NCBI GenBank assembly: GCA_900551655.1 | Contig: URWM01000021.1 | Location: 1 to 12,423 of the forward strand | Direction: 5' to 3' | Length of the DNA: 12,423 nt | Source: an uncultured Collinsella sp. | GTDB taxonomy: Bacteria > Actinomycetota > Coriobacteriia > Coriobacteriales > Coriobacteriaceae | Part shown: positions 5,201-12,423 of the stretch, piece by piece | Layout of the letters: every line of letters starts with the position of its first letter | Position numbering within the stretch: position 1 is the first letter of the stretch | Notes under the pieces: model-generated | Told to the model about the DNA's origin: nothing | The model's input: only the letters and a program-made list of their open reading frames with translations | The model's database searches: none | Translations under genes and position numbers: made by a program

Positions 5201-6076
5201 TTACTGCTGCTGGGCGCGGCGGGCGGCTCGGCGGGCCCTTGCTTCCTGGATCTCATCGAGGTGAGCGATGATCTCGGAGGCGCTCTCCTCGATCGCCTTG
5301 CCGTCGGTACGCACTACAAAGCAACCCAGGCGCTTCATGAGAGCACGAGCCTCCTCGAGCTCGCTTCGCACGCTCTCGGGCTCGGCATAGGAACCGGCAA
5401 CGGCACGCGCATAGTCGTCGCCCAGGCGGCTATCGCGAATCTCGGAAATCACATCGACGGTCGAAATCAGACCGAACAACCGCAACGGATCGACCTCGTA
5501 AATCGACTTGGGCGGCTCCATACCGTGCGCCAACGGAACGTTGGCGACCTTGTAGCCCTGATAGGCCAAATACATCGACAGCGGCGTCTTGGACGTGCGG
5601 GATACACCCAGCAGCACGATATCGGCATCCGACAGATCATCGCAGCCGCGCCCGTCATCGTGCTCGACAAAGTACTCCATGGCCTCGATGCGGTGGAAAT
5701 ACCTGTCATCGGTCTTATGGATCACACCCGCCACTCCTTTTGGCGGCACGCCAATAAGCGACGACAGCACCGCGAGCGACGGGCCGATCAGGTCGACCGA
5801 GCGAATGTGCAGCATGCCCAAGTAGTCGAGTACGCGAGCACGAAGCGCCGGGTCGACGATGGTATGGAACACGGCGATATCGCGATGGTCGGCATCGACT
5901 CGCGGGCCCACAAACGACTTGACCTGCTCCACCGAGGTCACCTTAGACAGACGTAAAACACGAAAAGCCCCTTCATCAAATTGCCCGGAGGCCGCAAGCA
6001 CCACCTCACAAGCGGTATCACCGAGCGAGTCGGAGATAACGATAACGGTGGGACGAGCGGTGACCGGGCAATCCAT
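5201..6076 (-). CDS. ppsR: Bifunctional kinase-pyrophosphorylase regulating PPDK / PEP synthase (DUF299)
   Basis: A 291-residue protein of the DUF299 (PF03618) family. These enzymes inactivate pyruvate phosphate dikinase, or PEP synthase, by ADP-dependent phosphorylation of an active-site Thr, and reactivate it by phosphate-dependent dephosphorylation. Visible hallmarks are the N-terminal strand and turn VIVISDSLGDTA (11-22), the P-loop-like LLGVSRTSKTPLSMYLA (155-171), and NVPLAHGMEPPKSIYEVDP after it. Length is slightly above the usual ~270 because of an Ala/Arg-rich tail ending RAARRAQQQ. AAGGAG lies 6 bases before the ATG. It is the last gene of the operon; glyS ends 34 bases upstream, and that gap holds a small hairpin (TGCGC-ATAA-GCGCA, 6090-6103). 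Its expected target gene ppdK is not in this window; the DNA past its stop is the scar next to the island. A perfect 11-base palindrome (CTACTCAGTAG, 5190-5200) abuts the stop codon. Confidence 0.92.
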   Translation of the reverse strand: MDCPVTARPTVIVISDSLGDTACEVVLAASGQFDEGAFRVLRLSKVTSVEQVKSFVGPRVDADHRDIAVFHTIVDPALRARVLDYLGMLHIRSVDLIGPSLAVLSSLIGVPPKGVAGVIHKTDDRYFHRIEAMEYFVEHDDGRGCDDLSDADIVLLGVSRTSKTPLSMYLAYQGYKVANVPLAHGMEPPKSIYEVDPLRLFGLISTVDVISEIRDSRLGDDYARAVAGSYAEPESVRSELEEARALMKRLGCFVVRTDGKAIEESASEIIAHLDEIQEARARRAARRAQQQ

Positions 6077-6110
6077 GCGGGGCTCCTTTTGCGCTTATGC
6101 GCAGGCTAGC

Positions 6111-8207
6111 TTACTTTTTGCGGGCAAGCTCACCAATGTTGGCGATGCCGGAGAATACGGCCTCGAAGCGGTTGAGCAGCTTAAGGCGATTATCGCGGAG
6201 CTGCTCGTCCTTGTCCATGACCATGACCTCGTCAAAGAAACGGTCGATGGGGGCACGCAGGGCGGCCAGAGCGGTAAACGCGGCAGGGTAATCCTCGGCA
6301 GCAAGGGCGGCATCGACAGCGGTCTGAGCGGCCTCGGAGGCGTCGGCAAGCGCAAGCTCGACCTCGCCCATCAGGCTGCGGTCGTACTCCGCACCCAGCT
6401 CGGGCTTGGAGATATGCGCGGCGCGGGCGTAGGCAGTCGCCAGGTTGTCGAAGGTCTCGGCGTCGTTCTTGCGGGCCTCGTCGAGGGCGGCGCAGCGGGC
6501 GAAAAAGACCGACGGGGCAATGATGTGCACCGCGGATACGGCGGCGACGGTATCGGCCGGGATCTTCTCGTCACGGGCCATGCTCACCAGACGACCGTGG
6601 AAGAAGTCGCGGACCTGCTGGGCAACCTCGGCGGCGTCAAACTCAATGCCCTGCTCGCTATAGAGCTCGAGTGCAAAGTCGATGAGCGACGTCGGGTCAA
6701 TCGGCAGACGGTCGCGCAGGATGTTGATGATGCCGATGGCGGCACGACGCAGCGCGTACGGGTCGGAGGAGCCGGTCGGGGGCTCGCCGATGGCAAAGAT
6801 ACCGGCGATGGTATCGAGCTTGTCGGCGCAGGCCACGATGCAGCCAGCGGTGCCCTCGGGCAGCTCGTCGCCGGCAAAGCGGGGACGATAGTGATCGCGA
6901 ATAGCGTGAGCGACCTCTTCGTTCTCCCCCATCGCGATGGCGTAGTAACCGCCCATCACACCCTGCTGGCTCGTGAACTCGACGACGGCGTTGGACACCA
7001 GGTCGGCCTTGCACAAGTGCGCGGCGCGGCCGGCATCGGCGGCCAGGTGGGCACCCAGGTGAGCCTCGCGGGCAATAGCGAGCGCGAGCTGCTCAATACG
7101 CTCGGACTTAGAGAGCACGCTGCCGAGCTTCTCCTGGAAGGCGACCTTGGCCAGGCGCTCACGGAACTCATCGAGGGAGATCTTCAGATCCTCCTCGTAG
7201 AAGAACTTGGCGTCGTCCAGGCGGGCGCGCACAACGCGCTCGTTGCCGTCGATCACGCGCTCGGCATTCTCGGGCTTGCTGTTGGAGACAATCACGAACT
7301 CACGCGTCAGCTTGCCCTCGCCGTCATAGATCGGGAAGTAGCGCTGGTTGGTGAGCATAGACTCGCAGATGATCTCGTGCGGGACCTTGAGGAACTCCTC
7401 GTCGAAGGTACCGACGAGCACCGTCGGCCACTCGCAGAGGTTGATGACCTCCTCGAAGACCTTCTTGGGCGTATCGACGTGGCAGCCGGGGCGCGCAGCC
7501 TCGACCTCGGCGATACCGGCAAGGATGGCCTCGCGACGGCGCTCGGCAGAAAGCACGCCTGCGTCCTCGAGCACCTGCTCGTAAACAGCGGGGCTGGCGA
7601 CCACATGGTCACCGGGGCCAAGCACGCGATGACCGCGCGTGGTGTTACCACTCGTCACGTCGGCAAACGACACGGGCACAACGTCCTCGCCCAGAAGGCA
7701 GCAGATCCAACGGACCGGACGAACAAAGGTCGCGTGCTCGTGGCCCCAGCGCTGAGAGCGGTAGTTGGGCCACTGCAGGCCGGCGATGGTCTTCTCGCAC
7801 AGGGCCGTCAGGATCGGGGTGGCCGGGGCGGAAGGAATGTTCTTCTCGGCAAAGACGTACTCACGGCCGTCGGTGTCCTCGCGACGAACCAGATCCTCGG
7901 CAGCCACACCGCACTTGCGGGCGAAGCCCTGGGCGGCCTTGGTGGCGTTACCGTCGGCATCGAAGGCGATGTTGGCCGCGGGGCCACGCTTGACCTCGTG
8001 AACCTCATCGGTCGCGGTGGCGACGTCGGCAACGAGCGCGGCCAGGCGACGCGGGCTCGAGATCACGCGGACCTCGCCGTGAGCCAGACCGGCCTCGTCG
8101 AGACCCTTGGCGATCATGGTACCGAGCTGTTTGACGGCATTGTTCAGCGGTGCAGAGGGCATTTCCTCCGTACCGATCTCAAACAGGAAATCCTTAGCGT
8201 CTGCCAT
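6111..8207 (-). CDS. glyS: Glycine-tRNA ligase beta subunit
   Basis: A 698-residue beta subunit of the alpha2beta2 bacterial-type glycyl-tRNA synthetase, which recognises tRNA-Gly and works with the catalytic alpha subunit in the cytoplasm. The N-terminus DFLFEIGTEEMPSAPL is the family signature, and the body contains the expected blocks, such as RGHRVLGPGDHVVASPA, EFLKVPHEIICESMLTNQRYFP and the HD-like region around VMGGYYAIAMGE and DKLDTIAGIF, ending in an anticodon-binding helical domain. Length is normal for the family. It begins 3 bases after the glyQ stop, with an AGGTGG ribosome binding site inside the end of glyQ, so the two subunits are translationally coupled. The whole gene is intact with no frameshift. 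Confidence 0.97.
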   Translation of the reverse strand: MADAKDFLFEIGTEEMPSAPLNNAVKQLGTMIAKGLDEAGLAHGEVRVISSPRRLAALVADVATATDEVHEVKRGPAANIAFDADGNATKAAQGFARKCGVAAEDLVRREDTDGREYVFAEKNIPSAPATPILTALCEKTIAGLQWPNYRSQRWGHEHATFVRPVRWICCLLGEDVVPVSFADVTSGNTTRGHRVLGPGDHVVASPAVYEQVLEDAGVLSAERRREAILAGIAEVEAARPGCHVDTPKKVFEEVINLCEWPTVLVGTFDEEFLKVPHEIICESMLTNQRYFPIYDGEGKLTREFVIVSNSKPENAERVIDGNERVVRARLDDAKFFYEEDLKISLDEFRERLAKVAFQEKLGSVLSKSERIEQLALAIAREAHLGAHLAADAGRAAHLCKADLVSNAVVEFTSQQGVMGGYYAIAMGENEEVAHAIRDHYRPRFAGDELPEGTAGCIVACADKLDTIAGIFAIGEPPTGSSDPYALRRAAIGIINILRDRLPIDPTSLIDFALELYSEQGIEFDAAEVAQQVRDFFHGRLVSMARDEKIPADTVAAVSAVHIIAPSVFFARCAALDEARKNDAETFDNLATAYARAAHISKPELGAEYDRSLMGEVELALADASEAAQTAVDAALAAEDYPAAFTALAALRAPIDRFFDEVMVMDKDEQLRDNRLKLLNRFEAVFSGIANIGELARKK

Positions 8208-8210
8208 GGC

Positions 8211-9122
8211 TTACGCCACCTCGCCTTCCTGATCGGCATTCTCGTTGATTCCGGCGACCTCGGCCATATAGGCCTCGCAGCACGCCTTGGCGACGGCGCG
8301 GACGCGCAGAATGTAGTTGGCGCGCTCGACTGCGGACAGCGCACCGCGGGCATCGAGCAGGTTGAAGGCATGGCTGCACTTCATGACGCAGTCATATGCC
8401 GGCAGCGGCAGCTTGCGCTCCAGGCAGGAGTGGCACTCGGCCTCGTAGTCGTCAAACTTCTGACGCATCATCTCGACGTTGGCGACCTCAAAGTTGTAAG
8501 CGCTGAACTCGCGCTCGTTCTCCAGGAACACGTCGCCGTAGGTCATGGGCGTGCCATCGGGCAGGTAGCTCCACACCAGGTCGTAGACCGAGTTGACACC
8601 CTGGGCATACATGGCGATACGCTCCAGGCCATAGGTGATCTCGACGGGCACAGGGTCGACCTCGATGCCGCCCACCTGCTGGAAGTACGTAAACTGCGTG
8701 ACCTCCATGCCATTAAGCCAGACCTCCCAGCCAAGGCCCCAAGCGCCGAGCGTCGGGCTCTCCCAGTCGTCCTCGACAAAGCGGACGTCATGGTCGTTGG
8801 GGTCCAGGCCAATGGCGGCCAGCGAACCCAGGTAGAGCTCCTGGGCGTTGACCGGCGAGGGCTTGATGAGCACCTGGAACTGATAATAGTGCTGCATGCG
8901 GTTGGGGTTCTCGCCGTAGCGGCCGTCGGCGGGACGGCGGCAGGGCTGCGCATAGCAGGTGCGCCACTCGGCGGGACCGAGCGAGCGCAGCGTGGTCGCG
9001 GTATGGAAGGTACCGGCACCGACCTCGGAGTCATAGGGCTGCATAATGACGCAGCCCTGCTCGCCCCAGTACTGCTGGAGGCGCAGGATGATGTCTTGGA
9101 AGGAAAGCGATGAAGCGTTCAT
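8211..9122 (-). CDS. glyQ: Glycine-tRNA ligase alpha subunit
   Basis: A 303-residue class II aminoacyl-tRNA synthetase alpha subunit that forms glycyl-adenylate. Diagnostic stretches are [35 protein letters not shown], then [19 protein letters not shown] (motif 2 region) and [20 protein letters not shown] (motif 3 region, with the GLER arginine). The ATG start gives the expected N-terminus; GAGGGG lies 11 bases upstream and AGAGG immediately before it. The 59-base gap to lepB contains a TATAGT (9169-9174 on the minus strand) that could be a -10 box for a separate glyQS promoter, but no matching -35 is visible. It is co-oriented with lepB upstream and glyS downstream. Confidence 0.97.
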   Translation of the reverse strand: MNASSLSFQDIILRLQQYWGEQGCVIMQPYDSEVGAGTFHTATTLRSLGPAEWRTCYAQPCRRPADGRYGENPNRMQHYYQFQVLIKPSPVNAQELYLGSLAAIGLDPNDHDVRFVEDDWESPTLGAWGLGWEVWLNGMEVTQFTYFQQVGGIEVDPVPVEITYGLERIAMYAQGVNSVYDLVWSYLPDGTPMTYGDVFLENEREFSAYNFEVANVEMMRQKFDDYEAECHSCLERKLPLPAYDCVMKCSHAFNLLDARGALSAVERANYILRVRAVAKACCEAYMAEVAGINENADQEGEVA

Positions 9123-9181
9123 GCCTCTAATATCCCCTCGTCGAAACGATTACACGGTTAGGTACTGTACTATAGCGGTTT

Positions 9182-9745
9182 TTAGTCGAAAGCGCCGATA
9201 CGGTTGAGCGGCCAGTAGCGCACAAGCGCCACGGCGATCAAGTCGGAGCGGTCGACGGGGCCAAAGTAGCGGGAGTCAGCAGAGTTCTCGCGGTTGTCGC
9301 CCATCACCCACACACAGTCGTCAGGGACGGTGTAGGGATAGCTCACCTGAGCAGCGGGCGCCTGGACGGAAAGCGGCCAGCTCATGCCAGTCGTATAGTC
9401 CTCGTCGAGCGCCTGGCCGTCAACGACGACCTTGCCGTCCTGCAGGTCGACCGTCTGACCGGCCGTAGCAATAACGCGCTTTACCAGCACGTCATGCTCG
9501 GACGTGGCATCGGGGTTGTGGAACACCACGATATCGCCCTGCTTGACGGGCTGCCCAAGCTCGAGGCTCACCTTTTGCGCCAGGATCTGGTCGCCGATTT
9601 CGATCGTGGACTCCATGGAACCGGTAGGCACCACAAAGGGCTCGACCACAAACGAGCGAATCAAGAAGGTGGCGACCAGTGCGATCGCGACAACCACGAC
9701 CCACTCAAACGCACCCTTTAGCACGGAATGCTGCGATGGAACCAT
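9182..9745 (-). CDS. lepB: Signal peptidase I
   Basis: A 187-residue type I signal peptidase that cleaves signal peptides from exported proteins at the outer face of the cytoplasmic membrane. One membrane helix (about 15-32) is followed by the catalytic Ser43 in VVPTGSMESTIEIGDQ, the Lys89 general base in VLVKRVIATAG, and the conserved GDNRENSADSRYFGPV box (149-164). Length is normal for the Gram-positive single-helix form. The frame is open further upstream, but that extension only overlaps trmD in another frame; the ATG at 9745, 2 bases after the trmD stop and preceded by GAGGAG at 5 bases, is the supported start. Its position after trmD suggests co-expression with the translation genes. 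Confidence 0.95.
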   Translation of the reverse strand: MVPSQHSVLKGAFEWVVVVAIALVATFLIRSFVVEPFVVPTGSMESTIEIGDQILAQKVSLELGQPVKQGDIVVFHNPDATSEHDVLVKRVIATAGQTVDLQDGKVVVDGQALDEDYTTGMSWPLSVQAPAAQVSYPYTVPDDCVWVMGDNRENSADSRYFGPVDRSDLIAVALVRYWPLNRIGAFD

Positions 9746-9747
9746 TC

Positions 9748-10506
9748 TCACTCCTCGCTCTGCGAATACGAAGCGTCCAGGATCTCCTGCGCGTACGCGC
9801 GCTCCTCGGGCGTGAGCCGCGCCGTCTCGATAAGATCGGGACGCCAACGACAGGTACGCTCGATGGCGTTTTTGCGACGCCAGGCATCGACCTTGGCGTG
9901 GTCGCCGCTTACGAGCACTGGAGGCACGCCCTCGCCATTAAACTCGGCGGGGCGGGTGTACTGCGCGTACTCGAGCAGGCCACCGTCCTCGGCGGTCGAG
10001 AAGGACTCGTCCACGTTGCTCATCTCGTCGCCCAAGGCTCCGGGAATGAGCCGTACGACGGCGTCGGCAACGACCATAGCGGGCAGCTCGCCGCCCGTGA
10101 GCACGTAGTCGCCGATCGACAGACGCTCGTCGGCATACGCATAGGCGCGCTCGTCGACGCCCTCGTAACGGCTGCACACAAACAGCAAGCGCTCACTTTT
10201 GAGCAGGCGCTCAGCCACATGCTGCGTAAAGGGCTCGCCGCAGGGGGTGAAGAACACTACAGTGGGCTTGGGACCCTCGGAACTGATGGCCTCGATGGCC
10301 TCGGCAATGGGCTCAACCTTCATGAGCATGCCCTGGCCGCCGCCATACGGCTCGTCATCGACGGTGCGATGGCGGTCATGCGTCCAGTCGCGCAGGTTAT
10401 ACGCCTTAAAATCAAAAAGGCCGGCCTTGCGGGCGCGGCCCAAAATCGACGTGGACATGACGGGCTCAAACATCTCGGGAAAGACCGAAAGGGTCTCAAT
10501 CAGCAT
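9748..10506 (-). CDS. trmD: tRNA (guanine-N1)-methyltransferase, m1G37
   Basis: A 252-residue SPOUT-class enzyme that methylates N1 of G37 next to the anticodon, preventing +1 frameshifting. Family blocks are intact: IETLSVFPEMFEPVMSTSI at the start, DDEPYGGGQGMLMK, the trefoil-knot region LLFVCSRYEGVDER and SIGDYVLTGGELPAMVVADA, and the C-terminal YTRPAEFNGEGVPPVLVSGDH. GGGAGGA sits a few bases before the ATG. It starts 10 bases after the rimM stop and ends 2 bases before lepB, so it is embedded in the operon. The order rpsP-(KH)-rimM-trmD is widely conserved in bacteria. Confidence 0.97.
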   Translation of the reverse strand: MLIETLSVFPEMFEPVMSTSILGRARKAGLFDFKAYNLRDWTHDRHRTVDDEPYGGGQGMLMKVEPIAEAIEAISSEGPKPTVVFFTPCGEPFTQHVAERLLKSERLLFVCSRYEGVDERAYAYADERLSIGDYVLTGGELPAMVVADAVVRLIPGALGDEMSNVDESFSTAEDGGLLEYAQYTRPAEFNGEGVPPVLVSGDHAKVDAWRRKNAIERTCRWRPDLIETARLTPEERAYAQEILDASYSQSEE

Positions 10507-10516
10507 GCTGTCCTCC

Positions 10517-11038
10517 CTACCTGTCCATATCGATCAAGCCGTCCATAACGTGGACGGGAATTGTTCCTGTGTCGGGAAGATCGAGCACAACCTGCTCGAT
10601 CACGGGAATCAGCACCTCGCCGTACCGATCACCCTCGACAACCCAAACATCGTTGGCGGGCGTCGACATGATCTCAACGATCGTTCCGAGCAAACCGAGG
10701 CGCTCATCAACCACCTCGCGACCCATCAGGTCGGTATAGGCGGCGTCGAGCGAATCGAGCTCGAAGTCGTCACGATTAGCCAGCACATAGCATCCGGTGA
10801 TGCCCTCGGCGGCCGTCAAGTCGTCTATGCCCTCAAACGAGACCAGATCGCCATCGCCCGTATCGGTGACGGATACGACCGTACAAAAGCGGTCACGCTT
10901 GAGCGCCGGCGGCGTCAAGGCGACACGCATACCCGGCTCCAATACAGAAGGAAGCCCCCGCAGCGGCTGCGCGAGGACCTCCCCCTTCCTTCCGTGCGGC
11001 TTGACCACACGGGCGATGTTTTTGTACTGGGACCTCAA
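10517..11038 (-). CDS. rimM: Ribosome maturation factor RimM
   Basis: A 173-residue 16S rRNA processing factor that binds ribosomal protein S19 and helps mature the 30S head. The N-terminal beta-barrel begins YKNIARVVKPHGRKGEVLAQPL, and the C-terminal PRC-barrel spans about residues 95-170 (DLMGREVVDERLGLLGTIVEI ... VLIPVIEQVVLDL). The start must be a TTG at 11038: the frame is closed by a TAG shortly upstream, no ATG or GTG is available before the conserved IARVVKPHG, and the TTG is 4 bases after the khpA stop. Only a weak ribosome binding site (TAGG) is seen, so translation is probably coupled to khpA. Slightly acidic C-terminus, normal length. Confidence 0.93.
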   Translation of the reverse strand: MRSQYKNIARVVKPHGRKGEVLAQPLRGLPSVLEPGMRVALTPPALKRDRFCTVVSVTDTGDGDLVSFEGIDDLTAAEGITGCYVLANRDDFELDSLDAAYTDLMGREVVDERLGLLGTIVEIMSTPANDVWVVEGDRYGEVLIPVIEQVVLDLPDTGTIPVHVMDGLIDMDR

Positions 11039-11042
11039 GGTC

Positions 11043-11327
11043 CTAGCCCAGAACCTCTACCTCGACAGCAGTGTCGAGGCGAGCGGCCAGTGCACGGGCG
11101 AGCGTGCGAATGGCCTTGATGGTACGGCCACGACGGCCGATGACCTTAGCTACGTCATCCTCGGCAACCGAAACCTCAATCGTAGAGGCGTCGTCACCAT
11201 CGATGACCTCAAGGCTCACGGAATCCGGGTCGTCGACGATCTGAACAACGAGATATTCGACGAGATCGGCGATGCGATCTGAGAGCATTGCCTCACCCTC
11301 GAGCTGTGCAGCGTCAACCTCAGGCAC
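11043..11327 (-). CDS. khpA: KH-domain RNA-binding protein KhpA
   Basis: A 94-residue protein made almost entirely of one type II KH domain, with LVEYLVVQIVDDPDSVSLEV and the GxxG RNA-binding loop in VAKVIGRRGRTIKAIRTLARAL. KhpA, alone or with KhpB/Jag, binds RNA and affects cell division and envelope growth in Gram-positive bacteria. The chosen GTG at 11327 overlaps no gene but sits 3 bases after the rpsP stop with GGAG 6 bases upstream. An internal ATG at 11288, preceded by GAGGGTGAGG, would give 81 residues, closer to the usual ~76-80, so the true start could be either. Placement between rpsP and rimM is the standard one. Confidence 0.92.
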   Translation of the reverse strand: MPEVDAAQLEGEAMLSDRIADLVEYLVVQIVDDPDSVSLEVIDGDDASTIEVSVAEDDVAKVIGRRGRTIKAIRTLARALAARLDTAVEVEVLG

Positions 11328-11330
11328 GAT

Positions 11331-11672
11331 TTACTCCTCGGCGCCCTCAGCGGCCTCAGCGGCAGCCTTAGCGGCCTCGGCCTCTTTGGCGAGCTGCTTC
11401 TTGGACTTCTTGACGACGGTCTCGGTCTTCTCGCCCTCGTTGGCGGCCTTGACCAGAGCGGCGACGGCGTCGGTGAGCTGAGCGCCCTTGGACTGCCAGT
11501 CGGCGATCTTCTCGAGATCGAGGTTGATGGTCTTGGGGGCGGTCATCGGGTTGTAGCGGCCAACCTCCTCGATGATACGACCGTCACGCGGGGCGCGGGA
11601 ATCGGCGACGACGACACGGTAGTACGGACGCTTCTTAGCGCCGTGACGAGCAAGGCGAATCTTGACTGCCAA
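11331..11672 (-). CDS. rpsP: 30S ribosomal protein S16
   Basis: A 113-residue S16 protein, first gene of the operon. The core [20 protein letters not shown], then [19 protein letters not shown] and the tail of the domain through about residue 80, is fully conserved. The last ~35 residues are a Lys/Ala/Glu-rich extension ([19 protein letters not shown]...) that makes it longer than the typical 80-90 residues. The start is a TTG at 11672: GGAGGAG lies 6 bases upstream, and the family N-terminus is M-A-V-K-I-R. An ATG 36 bases further up would add a sequence that overlaps this ribosome binding site, so it is rejected. Confidence 0.96.
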   Translation of the reverse strand: MAVKIRLARHGAKKRPYYRVVVADSRAPRDGRIIEEVGRYNPMTAPKTINLDLEKIADWQSKGAQLTDAVAALVKAANEGEKTETVVKKSKKQLAKEAEAAKAAAEAAEGAEE

Positions 11673-11678
11673 AGGAAA

Positions 11679-11685
11679 CTCCTCC
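11679..11685 (-). promoter_or_regulatory. Strong ribosome binding site that fixes the TTG start of rpsP
   Basis: GGAGGAG on the minus strand, 6 bases before the TTG at 11672. It shows that a very strong site compensates for a rare start codon in a highly expressed ribosomal gene. Confidence 0.8.
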
Positions 11686-11691
11686 AACCAA

Positions 11692-11706
11692 GCAGCTTTA
11701 GGCTGC
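11692..11706 (-). repeat. Leader hairpin just before the rpsP ribosome binding site
   Basis: GCAGC and GCTGC flank a 5-base loop (CTAAA) in the rpsP 5' leader, ending 6 bases upstream of the GGAGGAG site. It could influence ribosome access or be chance; the stem is only 5 bp. Confidence 0.3.
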
Positions 11707-11728
11707 AACTACAAACAAACAGTTGAAC

Positions 11729-11757
11729 ATAATACGCCATCGACGCGGGCAGGTGAA
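11729..11757 (-). promoter_or_regulatory. Candidate promoter of the rpsP-khpA-rimM-trmD-lepB operon
   Basis: On the minus strand TTCACC (11757-11752) and TATTAT (11734-11729) are spaced by 17 bases; the -10 matches five of six consensus bases and the -35 four of six. It would give a leader of about 50 bases before the TTG start. Confidence 0.45.
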
Positions 11758-11861
11758 GTCCGTGAGACCAACTTCTTCGGTGTAGTCGAGGGCAAATCCA
11801 TATCTTAGACAAGAATTCACGATTTGCAAGCACATCCACGCACCCCACATGAGCTGCGCGG

Positions 11862-11867
11862 TATACT
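11862..11867 (+). promoter_or_regulatory. Candidate -10 box of dinB, implying a leaderless mRNA
   Basis: TATACT ends 6 bases before the ATG at 11874, so transcription would start on or next to the A of the start codon. There is no Shine-Dalgarno sequence in front of this ATG. No good -35 hexamer is seen at 16-18 bases. Confidence 0.4.
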
Positions 11868-11873
11868 CATGAC

Positions 11874-12353
11874 ATGGAAAGACGCGAACATACATACGGT
11901 TATGAGGATGCTGCGGGCGTCACGCCGCCGCCCTGGACGGGTCCGGCGGTGGGCCTCATGGACCTCGATGCATTTTTTGCGAGCGTGGAGATGCTCGATC
12001 ATCCCGAATGGCGCGGAAAGCCGCTCATCGTGGGCGGAGACGCCGAGTCGCGCGGCGTCGTGTCCACATGTTCGTACGAGGCACGTCGCTTTGGCGTGCG
12101 CTCTGCCATGGCCTCGGCCGAGGCGCGGCGCTTGTGCCCGCAAGCCATTTGGACGCACGGGCACTTTGATCGCTACCGCGAGGTGAGCGCGCAGGTCATG
12201 GCGATTCTTGCCGAGGAGACGCCGCGCGTTGAGCGCGTATCCATCGACGAAGCCTTTATCGATATCACACCGGGTCGCTTTGCGCCCGAGGACCCACTGC
12301 TGGTTGCACGGCGTATAAGCGACCGTGTGGCAGCGCTGGGAGTGACGTGCTCC
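11874..12353 (+). CDS. dinB: DNA polymerase IV (Y family), 3' end missing
   Basis: The first 160 residues of a translesion DNA polymerase. After a ~28-residue N-terminal extension comes GLMDLDAFFASVE with the first catalytic Asp (Asp30 here), then GKPLIVGGDAESRGVV, SYEARRFGVRSAMASAEA, and the second catalytic pair Asp125-Glu126 in RVERVSIDEAFIDIT, all diagnostic of DinB palm and fingers. The genomic frame ends at residue 160 (GVTCS, base 12353), where the family continues with a stretch like IGxxxxK; instead the contig turns into sequencing adapter, so the thumb and little-finger domains are absent because of assembly, not biology. It is divergent from rpsP. The ATG at 11874 lacks a ribosome binding site; the conserved domain alone could also start at the ATG of residue 29. 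Confidence 0.93.
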
Positions 12354-12423
12354 CTGTCTCTTATACACATCTCCGAGCCCACGAGCCGTAGAGGAATCTC
12401 GTCTGCCGTCTTCTGCTTGAAAA
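12354..12423 (+). other. Untrimmed Nextera sequencing adapter (artefact)
   Basis: CTGTCTCTTATACACATCT (12354-12372) is the Tn5/Nextera mosaic end. It is followed by CCGAGCCCACGAG, an 8-base stretch GTAGAGGA (12388-12395) in the index position, and ATCTCGT-TGCCGTCTTCTGCTTG-like sequence ending in A's, that is the Illumina i7 adapter and P7 end, with two mismatches (12386 and 12403). All bases from 12354 on are non-genomic. Reverse-strand frames here give the well-known artefact peptide MCIRDR. Confidence 0.97.

Noticed and set aside
5261..5956. Plus-strand open frame of 231 codons opposite ppsR
   Set aside because: It is antisense to a well-supported DUF299 gene and has His/Arg/Gln-rich shadow composition.
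5859..9113. Very long plus-strand open frame (about 1,080 codons) antisense to glyS and glyQ
   Set aside because: It lies opposite two intact, unmistakable genes. Its protein is a Gly/Val/Leu/Ala/Asp-rich low-complexity translation typical of antisense frames in GC-biased codons, and it has no ribosome binding site or domain.
11817..12382. Minus-strand frames opposite dinB beginning with MYKRQ and MGSEMCIRDR
   Set aside because: Their starts are encoded by the Nextera adapter and the rest is antisense to dinB; they are known artefact peptides.

Overview
The window looks like one assembled contig from a high-GC, anaerobic gut-type actinobacterium, most probably of the class Coriobacteriia (Collinsella-like). 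That placement is inferred from the protein sequences, the gene order rpsP-khpA-rimM-trmD-lepB-glyQ-glyS-ppsR, the strong G/C third-position bias and the frequent GTG/TTG starts; no 16S rRNA or other marker is present to prove it.

Layout. Positions 1-322 hold the 5' part of an unrecognised acidic protein on the minus strand, cut by the contig edge, followed by about 500 bases without a convincing gene. Positions 823-4977 form a visibly AT-richer accessory island that looks like a compact RiPP (ribosomally made, post-translationally modified peptide) cluster. It contains a divergent six-helix membrane protein of the DUF1648/SdpI type (candidate immunity), a Cys-free 241-residue precursor with a nitrile-hydratase-like leader and an Asn-rich hexad repeat, a radical SAM enzyme whose start codon overlaps the precursor's stop, a class I methyltransferase with an NPPL active-site motif, a 12-bp hairpin, and the first ~42 residues of an ABC exporter that is cut off. 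The exporter stump runs directly into a GC-rich, frameshifted gene remnant on the other strand (4966-5165), which marks a recombination scar or a misassembly.

Positions 5201-11672 are a tightly packed minus-strand housekeeping operon read from right to left: rpsP (S16), khpA (KH protein), rimM, trmD, lepB, glyQ, glyS and ppsR, covering ribosome maturation, tRNA modification, protein export and glycine charging. Divergent from it, at 11874, starts dinB (DNA polymerase IV), possibly on a leaderless mRNA. Its sequence stops at base 12353, where the contig turns into untrimmed Nextera sequencing adapter (12354-12423), which is not genomic.

The most interesting element is the island. Asn residues recur every six residues (110/116/122/128 and 112/118/124/130/136), the spacing expected if the peptide wound into a beta-6.3 helix with Asn ladders, as in polytheonamide-type proteusins. 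The two neighbouring enzymes, a radical SAM protein and a methyltransferase with a motif typical of planar-nitrogen (amide or amino) methylation, fit the idea of backbone epimerisation plus Asn side-chain N-methylation, and the SdpI-like protein and exporter stump fit a membrane-active product. This is inference; the long 103-residue tail after the repeat and the Cys-rich C-terminus of the radical SAM enzyme set it apart from the described examples I know of.
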